From positions 1-64,000 of the forward strand of contig DYIF01000010.1 in the NCBI GenBank assembly GCA_020723765.1: DNA of 64,000 nt. Direction: 5' to 3'. The notes beneath the pieces are model-generated. The model saw nothing but the letters and a program-made list of their open reading frames with translations. It did no database searches and had not been told where the DNA came from. The position numbers and the translations under genes were made by a program. The stretch is from Elusimicrobium minutum. Its GTDB lineage: Bacteria > Elusimicrobiota > Elusimicrobia > Elusimicrobiales > UBA9959. Below are positions 38,328 through 50,802 of this stretch, one piece after another. Each line of letters begins with the position of its first letter. Within the stretch, counting starts at the first letter, position 1.

Positions 38328-39094
38328 TCTTTTTAATATCTTATTTCTTTTCTTTTGTTTTTGGGGAAAATTTTTTCGATGCCTATAAATCCGTAAAAGA
38401 TAAGGAAACATTTCCCTTCTATTCGCAAAAATACGAATATAATATCTACTGGGGTTTTTTGAATGTCGGAAAAGCCGTCATAAAAGTGGAGGATGTGGTG
38501 GAAATTTCCACCAAAGTCTACGCTTACAAAATAGTATCAAACGCCGTGTCGAGTTCTTTTATAGCCAACCTATTTAAAGTAAGAGACAAAAACATAGGAT
38601 ATCTGGATGTCAATTTCGAGCGTTCATACGGTTATTATAAAGACATTAACGAAGGCAAATATTCTTTAAAGGAATACACGGTTTTCGATTATGAAAATAA
38701 AAAATTTTACGGCAAAAAAATAAAAAACGGGAAAGAAAAAGAGCATTACGGAGAACTGGAGCAAAATGTTTACGACATTCTTTCTTCTCTTTATCTATTT
38801 GTAAAATCCGAAAAAGAACCGGAAAAGGTCAAGAAAATAGATATAGTTACCACAAAATTGTGGAAATTGGAAGTAATAAATCACGGCATGGAAAAAATTA
38901 AGATAAACTCAAAGAAAATAAAATGTTATAAACTGGAACCGAAGGTCGGAGACGACGGGATATTCATTTCAAAGAAAGGAAGAAGCCTTTATGTCTATTT
39001 GTCCGAGGATAAAAAAGTGCCGGTAATGCTGGAGGCTGAGGTTTTTATAGGAAGCGTAGTCGCTAAATTGGAAGATTACGACAAGGAAAAGTGA
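38318..39094 (+). CDS. DUF3108 periplasmic protein
   Basis: The 258-residue secreted protein (signal VIFLISYFFSFVFGENFF) has a beta-rich body typical of DUF3108: YEYNIYWGFLNVGKAVIKVED near the start, later DILSSLYLFVKSEK and an end with MLEAEVFIGSVVAKLEDYD. Family function is poorly known; membership in LPS operons suggests envelope maintenance. It overlaps gmhB by 10 bases and is the last gene of the plus-strand LPS operon. Confidence 0.8.
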   Translation: MPVIFLISYFFSFVFGENFFDAYKSVKDKETFPFYSQKYEYNIYWGFLNVGKAVIKVEDVVEISTKVYAYKIVSNAVSSSFIANLFKVRDKNIGYLDVNFERSYGYYKDINEGKYSLKEYTVFDYENKKFYGKKIKNGKEKEHYGELEQNVYDILSSLYLFVKSEKEPEKVKKIDIVTTKLWKLEVINHGMEKIKINSKKIKCYKLEPKVGDDGIFISKKGRSLYVYLSEDKKVPVMLEAEVFIGSVVAKLEDYDKEK

Positions 39095-39130
39095 TAAAAC
39101 GCGGAGCAAAAAATATATAATATCTTTATA

Positions 39131-39652
39131 ATGAAAAGAGGGATTATAATATTTGTCTTTTTATGGTTTGATTGCTTGGTCCTTTTTTCCGCTATGACTT
39201 CCGGTTCTTACAGAATAAATACCCTTTACCCTTACACAACTCCAAATACGGATTACAAAGTTTCCTATTCGTATAGGCTTTTGGGCAATATTCTGCCTTT
39301 AGGCTATACCAACGCTACGGGAGCGAGAATAGGTTTATTCCCGGAAGTTTTGGGGCTATCAAGAGGCCCGGAGGCGACGGTGGAAAACGCTTACGCATTC
39401 CCCAATCCCTGTAACATAAAATACGGTTGTAACGGGATTTCTTTTACCAAATTGACTTTGAGATGCGAGATAAGGATATTTAATATCGCCGGGGAACAAG
39501 TAAGAACGATATTAAAAAATTCTAATGTTGAATCTCAGGGTTGGGATTTGAAAGATTCTAATAACAATACCGTACCGAGCGGTTTATACATATTTTACAT
39601 AAAAGATGAAAACGGCAAGACCAGAAAAGGAAAACTGGTAATTATAAGATGA
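39131..39652 (+). CDS. Secreted protein with FlgD-Ig/T9SS-like C-terminal domain
   Basis: The protein has 173 residues with a signal peptide ([18 protein letters not shown]). The last 85 residues match the small Ig-like module found at the end of many exported proteins: [56 protein letters not shown]. In Bacteroidota this domain is a type IX secretion signal; in other phyla it is a generic surface module. It immediately precedes the giant surface protein gene, probably in one transcript. TAATAT seven bases before the ATG hints at a leaderless start. Confidence 0.7.
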   Translation: MKRGIIIFVFLWFDCLVLFSAMTSGSYRINTLYPYTTPNTDYKVSYSYRLLGNILPLGYTNATGARIGLFPEVLGLSRGPEATVENAYAFPNPCNIKYGCNGISFTKLTLRCEIRIFNIAGEQVRTILKNSNVESQGWDLKDSNNNTVPSGLYIFYIKDENGKTRKGKLVIIR

Positions 39653-39677
39653 GATTTTTAAAATGTTTGGAGGAAAA

Positions 39678-42600
39678 ATGAGATTTTTTGTTTTGATACT
39701 TTCGGTCGTATTCTTTCCGATTAATCTTATTTCCGGCGATGTTAAAGTTAACTCCGTACCCAATCTCATAAGCTATCAGGGAAGAGTGGAAAAAGACAAC
39801 GCCCCTTTAAACGGCCTTTTGCACATAAGATTTAGAATATACAAATACGAAACTGGGGGAAGCCCTGAGTGGACAAGCGACGAGTTTTTAGTCGAGGCGA
39901 GGTCGGGGATATTTTCGGTTAGTTTTCAACCGCCTTTAGACATATTTTCAAAAGGAAATTCTTTATGGCTTGAAGTTGAAATAGAAGGTGAAAAACTGAG
40001 CCCAAGAGAACCCATAAATACGGTCATATATTCTTTGATTTCGAAAAAATTGGAAGACGGAGCATTTGTTCATTTCAGCTCTTTTACCGTAGGAACAAAT
40101 CCCAATGCCATAGGACCTTCCGGCCAAAGAGCAATCATATTAAACGGCGGCATATACACCGATAGAATATGTTTTACGGATAATTCTTGCATGAGTACAA
40201 GCGGCGGTTCTTCGGCCACAAACGAGGTCTATTCTCCGGTTGATGTTTTCATAAGAGCGGATAGCGTAGGAGACGGTAACGGCGCCATAATATTTCAGAC
40301 GTCGACTACCTACAAAGGAATAATTACAAACTCCGGCAATTGGGGAATAGGAACTCAAACGCCTTCCACAAGATTGCATGTAAACGGAAATTCTTTAGTA
40401 TCCAACGATTTAACTGTCGGAGGAAATTTTTCTTTAACCGGAGTCTTTAATAACGGCGTAATTAGAGGGACAAACAACGAACAGATAAGCGTAGGAGTAA
40501 ACGATAATAGAATCGATTTTTTAGTTAACGGTACCACCGGAGTTACTATAAACAACGGAAATTTGGGCATAGGATATACAAACCCTACAAGAGCTCTGGA
40601 TGTAAACGGCAATATAAGAGCCGTCGATATGGATATATCCAATCTCATAGTTTCAAACGAAATTAGAAGTTTTGGGGGGAACAACCTTATAATTCAAAGA
40701 ACGAATCTTTTGAATGTAGGAATAGGAACCGATACTCCGAAAGAAAAACTTCATGTAGCGGGTACCATAATGGCTGACAGAGGCATTACCGCATCCACGG
40801 CTTCGTTTCTTTCCGATGTAAATATCCTTGGAAATCTAAACGTTACAAACTTCGGCAAAGAAGTTAAACTATCTTCTACGACGATATTCGGAACTTTAAA
40901 CGTAAAAGGCGGATTTACATTAAATAACGATAATATAGCCGCTTTAGCATCCACCCAAACATTCTCGGCTCAAAACACTTTTACCGCCCAGATTACGGTA
41001 TCTTCTCACGCCCTGATAAGCTCCAGACTGGGAGTAGGCGCGAATTCTTTTTCATATTCCGATCCTTCATATATTCAAATAGGAGAACCTAATGTCCCTT
41101 CTTCTTCTTCCACATTATACATCTCCGCCGGAGCCAATTCCCAGGGAAGGGTTAATTTTTATAGAGGCTCATCCAAAATAGGATCGATCGGAACAAACGG
41201 AAACAACATACAGATATTCTCAGGCGGTTCGGATATTTCAAAACTTTATATAGATTCTACCAACTTTAAAATATATAATTCCACTTTAATAATATCTCCC
41301 ACCCAAAACGATTCAGCTCCCGCTTTATATGTGGACGGAAATTCGAGAGTGGGAGTGGGAACGAACGCTCCGACTCACCCTTTGACCGTATCCGGAAACA
41401 TAAAAATTACCGGTTCGGGTAACGGTATCATATTTAACGACGGAACAATACTAAACTCAAGTTCTTCCATATCTGTAGGAGCGATATCAAACAACTCTGA
41501 TGCTCTCATTCAGGCGGATGCCGATAGCAACGGAACCGGCAAAATAATACTGAGAGTTAAAAACAACGATTCTTTGATAGTCGATAATACGGGCAAAATA
41601 GGAATAGGAACGGCAAATCCTTCCGACAAATTTCAAATAATAGGAGGCGATGTCGTTATAGGAAACACTATAAATCCGTATTCGGGAGATAGCAAAGAAG
41701 ACCTTGTAGTCGCCGGCAATATAGTGGTAGACGGCACTCTAAAACAAAGAACGGCTACGCCGGTCGAATTTACCTCGCTTTATGTTTCACAGGATGTTTA
41801 TCTTTCGACCGCTACGGGTTATAAAACCGGAATAGGAACTTTGACTCCAAATTACACTTTAGACGTTAACGGGGATATAAACACTTCGGGAAACCTGCGT
41901 TTAGGAGGAACAAATATTATTACAAGCGGACGCCTTTTGCAAAATTTGACTGGGATATCTTCATCAGGAAACATAAATTTTTCTTCTCTTACTTCATCAA
42001 GACTTGTAGCTACAGATGGCTCTAATAATCTTACAAGCTCCATAACATCGGCCAATTTAGCCTCTTCTATTACCGACGAAACAGGAACGGGTTTGGCGGT
42101 ATTTAATACGGCCCCTTCTTTTAATACGAGCATAAGCGTAAGCGGATGGGGGAATTTTACTCAAGGTATTACCGCCTCAAGCGGAACCTTTACCGCTTTC
42201 GGACAATATTCCATAGCATCCTCTTCCGGAATAAACATACTAAACGGAACGGTAAATCTAAATAACTCGGTAAGAATTAAAAATTCTTTAGATCCTATAG
42301 ACAATCAAGACGCGGCGACAAAGTCATATGTGGATAATAAGTTTTTAATAGGGGGTTCGGAACCTAATTCATGGCTTGTTACGGGCAATAACGCGGGTTC
42401 TAACAGGGTTTTAGGTACGACAAACTCTCAGTCTTTTAATATCATTTCAAACAACACTCCGAGAATAACCATAGGAGATACGGGATTGATAACATTTTTG
42501 TCCGGGGTTGGACATACGATTTTTACAAACGGAATTACCGCCTCTTCCGGAACATTTACGGGAAATTTTTATGTTGGAGGCAGCCTAAATTTAAACTCTC

Positions 42601-44048
42601 TAACCGCCTCGAGGCTTGTGGCGACGGACGGATCAAAGAATTTAACAAGCTCCATAACATCGGCCAATTTAGCCTCTTCAATTACCGACGAAACAGGAAC
42701 AGGTGCGGCTGTATTTAATACGGCCCCTTCTTTTAATACGAGCATAAGCGTAAGCGGATGGGGAAACTTTACTCAAGGCATTACCGCCTCAAGCGGAACT
42801 TTTACCGCTTCCGGCGTCACACAGTATAGCATAGAAACTTCTTCTGGTATTTTTGTAACTACCGGAACGGTAAATCTAAATAACTCCGCAAGAGTTAAAA
42901 ACTCTTTGGACCCCGTAGATAATCAAGACCTCACTACCAAAAAATATGTGGATTCTTTGCTCGGAGGAGGAGGAATAGAGCCTACCGCATGGATTATCAC
43001 CGGTAACTTAGCCGGTTCTAACAGGGTTTTAGGTACGACAAACTCTCAATCTTTTAATATCATTTCAAACAACACTCCGAGAATAACCATAGGAGATACG
43101 GGATTGATAACATTTTTGTCCGGGGTCGGACATACGATTTTTACAAACGGAATTACCGCCTCAAGCGGAACCTTTACGACCGCATTGAAAGTAAACTCTT
43201 TTACGACGGCCGGTTTTGTAAAAAATAACGCTTCGGGAGTACTAAGCGGGGGCAACTCGATAGTAGCCACCGATATACCTACAAGCAATCTGGTAAACGG
43301 AACCGGAATATCGATGAGCGGGACTTTGACAAATAGAATAGTAGGTTCCGGGGATAACATCACGGTATCTCTTTCCGGCCAGGCTTTAGCTTTCCATAAT
43401 TTGGCTACCAATGGTATTGTTACAAGAACCGCCGCAGATACAATAACGGCAAGAACCATAACAGCTGGCTCAACAAAGATAAGCATAGCAAACGGAGATG
43501 GAGTATCTGGAAATCCGACGATAGATGTCAATGAAGCGGCCTTAACACTTACAAATATTGGGGGAACTTTATCAGTTTCAAAAGGCGGAACAGGTGCTAC
43601 GACTTTAACCGGTCTTTTAAGAGGAAACGGAACTTCCGCGATAACCGGCGGCGCTACGGTTAATTTGGGTAGCGAAGTGAGCGGAACTCTTGGGGTTTCT
43701 AATGGCGGTACAGGAAGCACTACTTATACATCAAGTCAATTCCTATGGTATAACGGTACCAATATAGTTGCAAGCGGATATTCAAATTCAAGTTTCGCCA
43801 ACGCTTCACATACTCACAACGCAAGCGATATAAATGCTGGAACTCTTCCCGTAGCACGTGGCGGGACGGGAAGTACGACATATACAAACAATCAACCAGT
43901 TATTTATAACGGAACGGCTCTAATATCTTATGCGGGTTTTAACGGGTCCTTTACCGTAGCAAATTCAACGAGTCCCACGGGGGGATGTACTCAGTTGAAT
44001 TATCAGTACGGTATTTTGGCGTCTACTCAAGCCGTTGCCTGCCCTTAA
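39678..44048 (+). CDS. Giant tail-fibre-like surface repeat protein
   Basis: From ATG 39678, behind GGAGG at 39669-39673, the product is 1456 residues with a signal peptide ([18 protein letters not shown]). Residues about 25-125 form the 'SYQGR' N-terminal domain common on large exported fibres. The remainder is low-complexity beta-helix-like sequence rich in Asn, Gly, Ser and Thr, with repeated phage-tail-fibre phrases: [53 protein letters not shown] and [21 protein letters not shown]. About 200 residues are tandemly duplicated. It ends [22 protein letters not shown] with two cysteines, and no autotransporter barrel is seen. The likely role is a trimeric adhesive or structural fibre. Convergent with waaA, stop codons abutting. 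Confidence 0.8.
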   Translation: MRFFVLILSVVFFPINLISGDVKVNSVPNLISYQGRVEKDNAPLNGLLHIRFRIYKYETGGSPEWTSDEFLVEARSGIFSVSFQPPLDIFSKGNSLWLEVEIEGEKLSPREPINTVIYSLISKKLEDGAFVHFSSFTVGTNPNAIGPSGQRAIILNGGIYTDRICFTDNSCMSTSGGSSATNEVYSPVDVFIRADSVGDGNGAIIFQTSTTYKGIITNSGNWGIGTQTPSTRLHVNGNSLVSNDLTVGGNFSLTGVFNNGVIRGTNNEQISVGVNDNRIDFLVNGTTGVTINNGNLGIGYTNPTRALDVNGNIRAVDMDISNLIVSNEIRSFGGNNLIIQRTNLLNVGIGTDTPKEKLHVAGTIMADRGITASTASFLSDVNILGNLNVTNFGKEVKLSSTTIFGTLNVKGGFTLNNDNIAALASTQTFSAQNTFTAQITVSSHALISSRLGVGANSFSYSDPSYIQIGEPNVPSSSSTLYISAGANSQGRVNFYRGSSKIGSIGTNGNNIQIFSGGSDISKLYIDSTNFKIYNSTLIISPTQNDSAPALYVDGNSRVGVGTNAPTHPLTVSGNIKITGSGNGIIFNDGTILNSSSSISVGAISNNSDALIQADADSNGTGKIILRVKNNDSLIVDNTGKIGIGTANPSDKFQIIGGDVVIGNTINPYSGDSKEDLVVAGNIVVDGTLKQRTATPVEFTSLYVSQDVYLSTATGYKTGIGTLTPNYTLDVNGDINTSGNLRLGGTNIITSGRLLQNLTGISSSGNINFSSLTSSRLVATDGSNNLTSSITSANLASSITDETGTGLAVFNTAPSFNTSISVSGWGNFTQGITASSGTFTAFGQYSIASSSGINILNGTVNLNNSVRIKNSLDPIDNQDAATKSYVDNKFLIGGSEPNSWLVTGNNAGSNRVLGTTNSQSFNIISNNTPRITIGDTGLITFLSGVGHTIFTNGITASSGTFTGNFYVGGSLNLNSLTASRLVATDGSKNLTSSITSANLASSITDETGTGAAVFNTAPSFNTSISVSGWGNFTQGITASSGTFTASGVTQYSIETSSGIFVTTGTVNLNNSARVKNSLDPVDNQDLTTKKYVDSLLGGGGIEPTAWIITGNLAGSNRVLGTTNSQSFNIISNNTPRITIGDTGLITFLSGVGHTIFTNGITASSGTFTTALKVNSFTTAGFVKNNASGVLSGGNSIVATDIPTSNLVNGTGISMSGTLTNRIVGSGDNITVSLSGQALAFHNLATNGIVTRTAADTITARTITAGSTKISIANGDGVSGNPTIDVNEAALTLTNIGGTLSVSKGGTGATTLTGLLRGNGTSAITGGATVNLGSEVSGTLGVSNGGTGSTTYTSSQFLWYNGTNIVASGYSNSSFANASHTHNASDINAGTLPVARGGTGSTTYTNNQPVIYNGTALISYAGFNGSFTVANSTSPTGGCTQLNYQYGILASTQAVACP
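41985..43200 (+). repeat. Tandem ~615-bp duplication inside the surface-fibre gene
   Basis: Two adjacent units (about 41985-42595 and 42597-43200) are nearly identical over long stretches. CATAACATCGGCC recurs 612 bases apart (42041 and 42653) and TAACAGGGTTTTAGG recurs 618 bases apart (42401 and 43019). The encoded phrase [20 protein letters not shown] is unchanged in both. The high DNA identity indicates a recent duplication and a likely hot spot for copy-number change. Confidence 0.85.
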
Positions 44049-45311
44049 TTATTTCCAGATTTCCTTTATTATTTTTTGAGTGGCGCCCTGAAGGGATTTT
44101 AACGTTTGGTTGGATTTCTCGCCTATTTCTTTAAGTTTTTTATCGTCGGATAATATTACGCTAATTCTCGCTTTTAAGTCGTATTCGTCGGATACCACAA
44201 ATCCTCCTCCGTTTTCCAAAAGTTTTTCTGCGGATTCTTTTTGACTTAAATAATTGGGTCCAAACAAAACAGGTTTTGAAAAAACCGAAGGCTCCAATAA
44301 GTTATGCCCTCCTACTCGGTTTAGCGTTCCGCCCACAAAAGCAAGAGCCGATATCGAGTAAAAATAAAGCAACACTCCCAATTTATCCGCCAATAGTAAC
44401 TCTGTATCGTATAAATCTTTAAAAGGGTCTTCGGATATTTTAGATAAAACCGCGTATTTTATCTCAAACTTTCGAATTACATCTTCAAACTCTTTTGTTT
44501 TCTCTATGTGTCTTGGAACCAAAACATATCTTATTTCTTTTATTTGTTTTTTTAACAAAATAAGGCTTTTAATTATTTTCTCGGCTTCGTCTGGATGAAC
44601 GCTTCCGAATGTTATTATTTTTTTGTCTTTAAAATCCAGTTTGTTTATTTCTTTTTCAAAAGAAAACTCGGGTGTAGTTTCTTTTAAATTGTCGTATTTG
44701 GTGTTTCCGCATAATAAAAGTTTTTTTTCTTCGACGAAATTTATAAGCAAGTCGTAGCTCTTTTTGTCTTGAGCAAAAAATCTTTCTATGTTTTTAAATG
44801 TATGTTTTATTAGAGGAGAAATAAAACGATAAAATTTAAAAGTTTTTTCGCTCATTCTCGCATTTATGTAATAAACTTTGCATTTTTTAGCCGATTCCGA
44901 TATGAATATGGGCCATATTTCAGTTTCGGATATGAAAACCATACCGGGATTTGCTTTGTTTAAAAATTTTTTTACCGTTTTTTGAATATCGAAGGGAATT
45001 AAAAAAGAATTTTCGGTTATCTTCTTTGCGCTTTCAATAGCCGTTTCGGTAAAAGTCGTTATTATTATCGGGTTTCTTGGAAACTTTTTTTTAAGCGTTT
45101 CTATCATTTCTTTTGCCGAATTTAACTCTCCCAAAGAAGCGCAATGGAAAAGAATCGTTTTTTCCTTAAACCGGGGGAGATCGGGGAAAAGTCTTTTTTT
45201 AAAAGATTTTTTCGTAAAAGACCTGGTTTTAGAAAAAAAAGAAAAAACAAAAGCAAACAAGATTCCGATATAAGAAATGGATTTATATATATTAAAAAGT
45301 AATTTTCCCAT
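44049..45311 (-). CDS. waaA: Kdo transferase
   Basis: The 420-residue protein is WaaA/KdtA, which adds Kdo to lipid IVA. It has an N-terminal membrane anchor (SISYIGILFAFVFSFFSK), the acceptor-side motif HCASLGELNSA with the catalytic glutamate, ISETEIWP and the CMP-Kdo-binding GGHNLLEPSVFSKPV near the C terminus. It follows the unknown 204-residue gene and ends exactly where the surface-protein gene on the other strand ends. Confidence 0.94.
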   Translation of the reverse strand: MGKLLFNIYKSISYIGILFAFVFSFFSKTRSFTKKSFKKRLFPDLPRFKEKTILFHCASLGELNSAKEMIETLKKKFPRNPIIITTFTETAIESAKKITENSFLIPFDIQKTVKKFLNKANPGMVFISETEIWPIFISESAKKCKVYYINARMSEKTFKFYRFISPLIKHTFKNIERFFAQDKKSYDLLINFVEEKKLLLCGNTKYDNLKETTPEFSFEKEINKLDFKDKKIITFGSVHPDEAEKIIKSLILLKKQIKEIRYVLVPRHIEKTKEFEDVIRKFEIKYAVLSKISEDPFKDLYDTELLLADKLGVLLYFYSISALAFVGGTLNRVGGHNLLEPSVFSKPVLFGPNYLSQKESAEKLLENGGGFVVSDEYDLKARISVILSDDKKLKEIGEKSNQTLKSLQGATQKIIKEIWK

Positions 45312-45318
45312 TTAGAAA

Positions 45319-45933
45319 CTATTTTTTCTTTTTAAGGCTCCAGTATACAAAAAAAAGAGCGGAATATTTGGGAACTATGACGCCGTTTTCCGATTTTATT
45401 CCTATTTTTTCAGACTGCAGTTTAGTTAAATACGAAGAAAAATCCGAGTCTAAAACTATGAAGTTTTCAAAATTGAAAGGAGAATAAACAAAATACGGAA
45501 GAGATAATTCGGAATTTTCCTTTTTCGCTTCCTCGGCTATCATATCGGTTAAAGCGCCTATTGCGGTTTTGGTATATACTTCAAGAGCCGTTTCTGATAT
45601 CTTTTTCTCTTCTTCGTTTTGGCCGTTTATATGGTCTTCAATCTCTTTGGAAAGAGTAAGGCAGGATAAGGTTATGGTATTTATTTTTTTCGATTTATCT
45701 GTCGGATCGAACTCTCTGGTTTTTACGGTTTCCAGAAAATCCGATACCGAAAGGTTTAAATATATGGCGGAAAGTTTCGTTTTCGATATTGCGTTAGATA
45801 TAAACTCTTTAAAGTTTTTTTCAAAATTGTCTCCTTCTCCAAACAATGAGACGGCATTTAAGCCGTTTTTTTTGGTTTTCCTTATTATATCGTAGTGGTA
45901 TATAGGAACTTTGAAATTTTCTATTCTTCTCAT
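45319..45933 (-). CDS. Unknown protein with possible MetH-activation-like fold
   Basis: The 204-residue soluble protein is without signal or membrane segments. I do not recognise it firmly. The C-terminal half (ALEVYTKTAIGALTDMIAEE, then YSPFNFENFIVLDSDFSSYL and KIGIKSENGVIVPKYSALFF) has the rhythm of cobalamin-dependent methionine synthase activation domains, where an ISPGYGD segment precedes IGVxLTxSxxMxPxKS, but the key ISPGYGD residues are not present. It sits between secF and waaA and appears co-transcribed. Confidence 0.55.
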   Translation of the reverse strand: MRRIENFKVPIYHYDIIRKTKKNGLNAVSLFGEGDNFEKNFKEFISNAISKTKLSAIYLNLSVSDFLETVKTREFDPTDKSKKINTITLSCLTLSKEIEDHINGQNEEEKKISETALEVYTKTAIGALTDMIAEEAKKENSELSLPYFVYSPFNFENFIVLDSDFSSYLTKLQSEKIGIKSENGVIVPKYSALFFVYWSLKKKK

Positions 45934-45946
45934 AAATCGGTAAAGT

Positions 45947-46819
45947 TTATTGTTTTTGCCATTCGTAAGCTATTGTTGTCGCTATGGCAAGTGTCGAATA
46001 AACTCCGGTTATGGAACCTACAAGCATGCAAAAAGAAAAATCCGCTATTCCCGAACCGCCGAAGAAGAATAAAATCACCAAAACCATTATTACGGTCAAG
46101 CTGGTTATTATGGTTCTCGATAAAGTTTCGTTTATGCTGGTGTTTATCAACTCTCCGAAAGGCATTTTCGGGAATTTTTTTATATTTTCTCTCATTCTGT
46201 CGTATATAACTATGGTATCGTTTATCGAATAACCGGCTATGGTTAAAAGGGCGGCGACTATTACAAGGTCTATTTCTCTGTTCGTTAAAGACATTGCAGC
46301 TATCGCCACCATAACGTCGTGCAAAAGGCCTATTACGCCGGTAATTCCCCATACGGGATTTGTGAATCTAAAAGCGATATATACTATTATCCCGAACATA
46401 GAAAGAACTATCGCAAATATAGCTTTTTTCGCAAGTTCCTTTCCTACCACGGGGCCCACAAAATCTCTTTTTTCTTCTTCAAACTTAACTCCGGCTTCAT
46501 CCAATGCCGTTATTATCTTTTGGGCGTATTCGTTTACGTTTTCCTGACTGCCTTTTACCATTATACCGAAACTATTGTTGTCGTAGCTTCTTATCTGAGC
46601 GTCTATGGAATTATCTTTCATTATTTTCCTTATCTGTGATATGTTTTCGCCGGAGTTTACTTTCACCTGAATAAGAGTTCCGCCGGTAAAATCAAGTCCC
46701 AAATTAAGACCTTTTAAATATATTGAAATGAAACCGCTTATTATGACCAAAGCCGAAAGAGCGAAAAAATAATATCTTTTTCCGATAAAATCGATATTTG
46801 TCTTAGGTATAATTTTCAT
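45947..46819 (-). CDS. secF: Protein translocase subunit SecF
   Basis: The 290-residue inner-membrane protein has six membrane segments, the motif GLDFTGGTLIQVKV in the periplasmic P1 region, and the family block NDTIVIYDRMRENI between segments four and five. With SecD it uses the proton-motive force to pull exported proteins through SecYEG. Co-transcribed after secD (nine-base gap). Confidence 0.95.
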   Translation of the reverse strand: MKIIPKTNIDFIGKRYYFFALSALVIISGFISIYLKGLNLGLDFTGGTLIQVKVNSGENISQIRKIMKDNSIDAQIRSYDNNSFGIMVKGSQENVNEYAQKIITALDEAGVKFEEEKRDFVGPVVGKELAKKAIFAIVLSMFGIIVYIAFRFTNPVWGITGVIGLLHDVMVAIAAMSLTNREIDLVIVAALLTIAGYSINDTIVIYDRMRENIKKFPKMPFGELINTSINETLSRTIITSLTVIMVLVILFFFGGSGIADFSFCMLVGSITGVYSTLAIATTIAYEWQKQ

Positions 46820-46828
46820 AAATCCTCC

Positions 46829-48262
46829 TTATACGCTCAGCTTCTTTGGGTTTGAAGTAAGCCAGAAATCGTAGATGGTTCTGGTAACAAAAACCGATGT
46901 GAAAACGCCTATTACAAGACCTATGGTAAGGGTCGTCGCAAACCCTTTTACCGGCCCCGAACCGAATTGAAAAAGGAATACGCTTGTAATCCATGTGGTC
47001 AGGTTAGAGTCGAATATCGCGCTCCACGCTTTTTCATACGCCGTGGAGATGATTATGGGTATTGGTTTTTTTAAATCCAGCTCTTCCCTCATTCTCTCAA
47101 GTATTAACACGTTGGCGTCCACGGCCATCGCGAGAGACAGTATCATACCGGCTATACCGGGTAGCGTTAATGTGGCGTTAAAATACGAAAGCACCGCAAG
47201 AAGTATTATAAAGTTTAATCCTAAAGCCACATCCGCAACAAAACCGCCGCCTCTATAATAAATAATCATAAAAATAACGACCGCGATAAATCCTATCAGA
47301 CTCGCTTTGACGCCCTTTGAAATTGAGTCCTGACCCAGAGTAGGTCCGACCACTCTTTTTTCTATGATTTTTACCGGCGCGGGAAGAGCTCCGCTTCTAA
47401 GAACAAGAGCTATGTCTCTGGCCTCTTCCATAGTAAAGTTTCCTTCTATTATCCCTTTTCCGCCGGTTATTTTTGTTTTAATTCTCGGAGCGGTATAGAC
47501 CACGTCGTCTAAAACTATGGCCAAAAATCTTTCCACGTTTCTTGCCGTAAGTTCTTCGAAAAGTTTTCCGCCCTCTTTGTTAAACGAAAAAGCGATATTA
47601 GGCATTCCAAACTGGGCGTCAGTCTCGACTCTCGCGTTTTCAAGATAAGCTCCGGTAACTTCCACTTTCGATTCTAAAACATAATATTTAACATCCGAAG
47701 TTTCTCTGTCGGATTTTCCTTTGAGTATGGTAAGATTGGGTGGGAGTATTTTTTTTATTTCCGGAGCTATATTGCCGTCTTTATCTATTGCGGGTTTGTT
47801 AAGCTTTGAAATTTCTTCCTGTATTTTTGCCGCCTGAGTGGATTCGTTTACGAGCATAAATTTTAGTTGCGCGGTTTTTCCTATCAAAGCCTCGGCCTGT
47901 TCGGTTTTTGATATTCCCGGCAGATCAACGCTTATCCATCTATCTCCGACCTTGGCTATAGGGGTTTCGGCTATTCCGTAGGCGTCAACTCTGTTTCTTA
48001 TTATTTCTATCGCTCTTTGCATGGCGTCCGTAATTTTTTCGTTTTTATCCAATTTGTCTATCTCGAGCTCCAATAAAAGATGCGTTCCGCCTCTTAAGTC
48101 GAGCCCCAAATTAAGTATATGTTTGGGCCTTTGTTTCATCGCTTCTAATTTTTCTCTTTCTTGCGGAGATTTGGAGTACCACTCGAATGTAAAATAAAGA
48201 GAAAACAAAGACAGCAAAATAACCGCCAATATAACAGACATTTTCCAATGAAGGGCTTTCAT
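46829..48262 (-). CDS. secD: Protein translocase subunit SecD
   Basis: This 477-residue SecD has GLDLRGGTHLLLELE near the N terminus, a large periplasmic P1 domain (about 60-290) and the conserved GIAGMILSLAMAVDANVLILERMREEL in the membrane part. It is shorter than the 615-residue E. coli protein, as in many other phyla that lack part of P1. It ends KKLSV and lies between yajC and secF. Confidence 0.95.
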   Translation of the reverse strand: MKALHWKMSVILAVILLSLFSLYFTFEWYSKSPQEREKLEAMKQRPKHILNLGLDLRGGTHLLLELEIDKLDKNEKITDAMQRAIEIIRNRVDAYGIAETPIAKVGDRWISVDLPGISKTEQAEALIGKTAQLKFMLVNESTQAAKIQEEISKLNKPAIDKDGNIAPEIKKILPPNLTILKGKSDRETSDVKYYVLESKVEVTGAYLENARVETDAQFGMPNIAFSFNKEGGKLFEELTARNVERFLAIVLDDVVYTAPRIKTKITGGKGIIEGNFTMEEARDIALVLRSGALPAPVKIIEKRVVGPTLGQDSISKGVKASLIGFIAVVIFMIIYYRGGGFVADVALGLNFIILLAVLSYFNATLTLPGIAGMILSLAMAVDANVLILERMREELDLKKPIPIIISTAYEKAWSAIFDSNLTTWITSVFLFQFGSGPVKGFATTLTIGLVIGVFTSVFVTRTIYDFWLTSNPKKLSV

Positions 48263-48275
48263 ATATGACTCCTTT

Positions 48276-48554
48276 TTATTGGTTGATATTAACCGAAGTA
48301 ACCGCCGTTTTTAACGCCGTCACTTTTACGTTTTTGGATATTTCCAGCTCTATTTCGTTATCTTTTATGGATGTAATCGTTCCGATTATACCCCCGACGG
48401 TTATTACTTTGTCGCCGACTTTCAAAGAATCGAGCATCTTTTGTCGTTCTTTCATTTGTTTTTGTTGGGGTCTTATGAGAAGAAAATAAAATATGGCTAT
48501 CATCAATATAAAAGGCAAAATCTGCATTATTGCCGAAGGCTGAGCAGCGTTCAT
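48276..48554 (-). CDS. yajC: Preprotein translocase subunit YajC
   Basis: The protein has 92 residues, one membrane helix (ILPFILMIAIFYFLLIRPQQKQMKER) and a small SH3-like cytoplasmic domain (LKVGDKVITVGGIIGTITSIKDNEIELEI). It accompanies SecDF. An AGGAGG site lies upstream of its ATG. The tgt-yajC-secD-secF order is widely conserved. Confidence 0.95.
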   Translation of the reverse strand: MNAAQPSAIMQILPFILMIAIFYFLLIRPQQKQMKERQKMLDSLKVGDKVITVGGIIGTITSIKDNEIELEISKNVKVTALKTAVTSVNINQ

Positions 48555-48595
48555 AAAAAAACCTCCTGATATCTAAAAGTTACATTTATATTTTA

Positions 48596-50788
<2,193 letters not shown>

Positions 50789-50802
<14 letters not shown>

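Noticed and set aside
43046-43720. 224-codon reading frame on the minus strand inside the fibre gene
   Set aside because: It is a mirror of the Gly/Thr/Asn-rich repeats on the plus strand (Val/Pro-rich product), with no start signal or homology.
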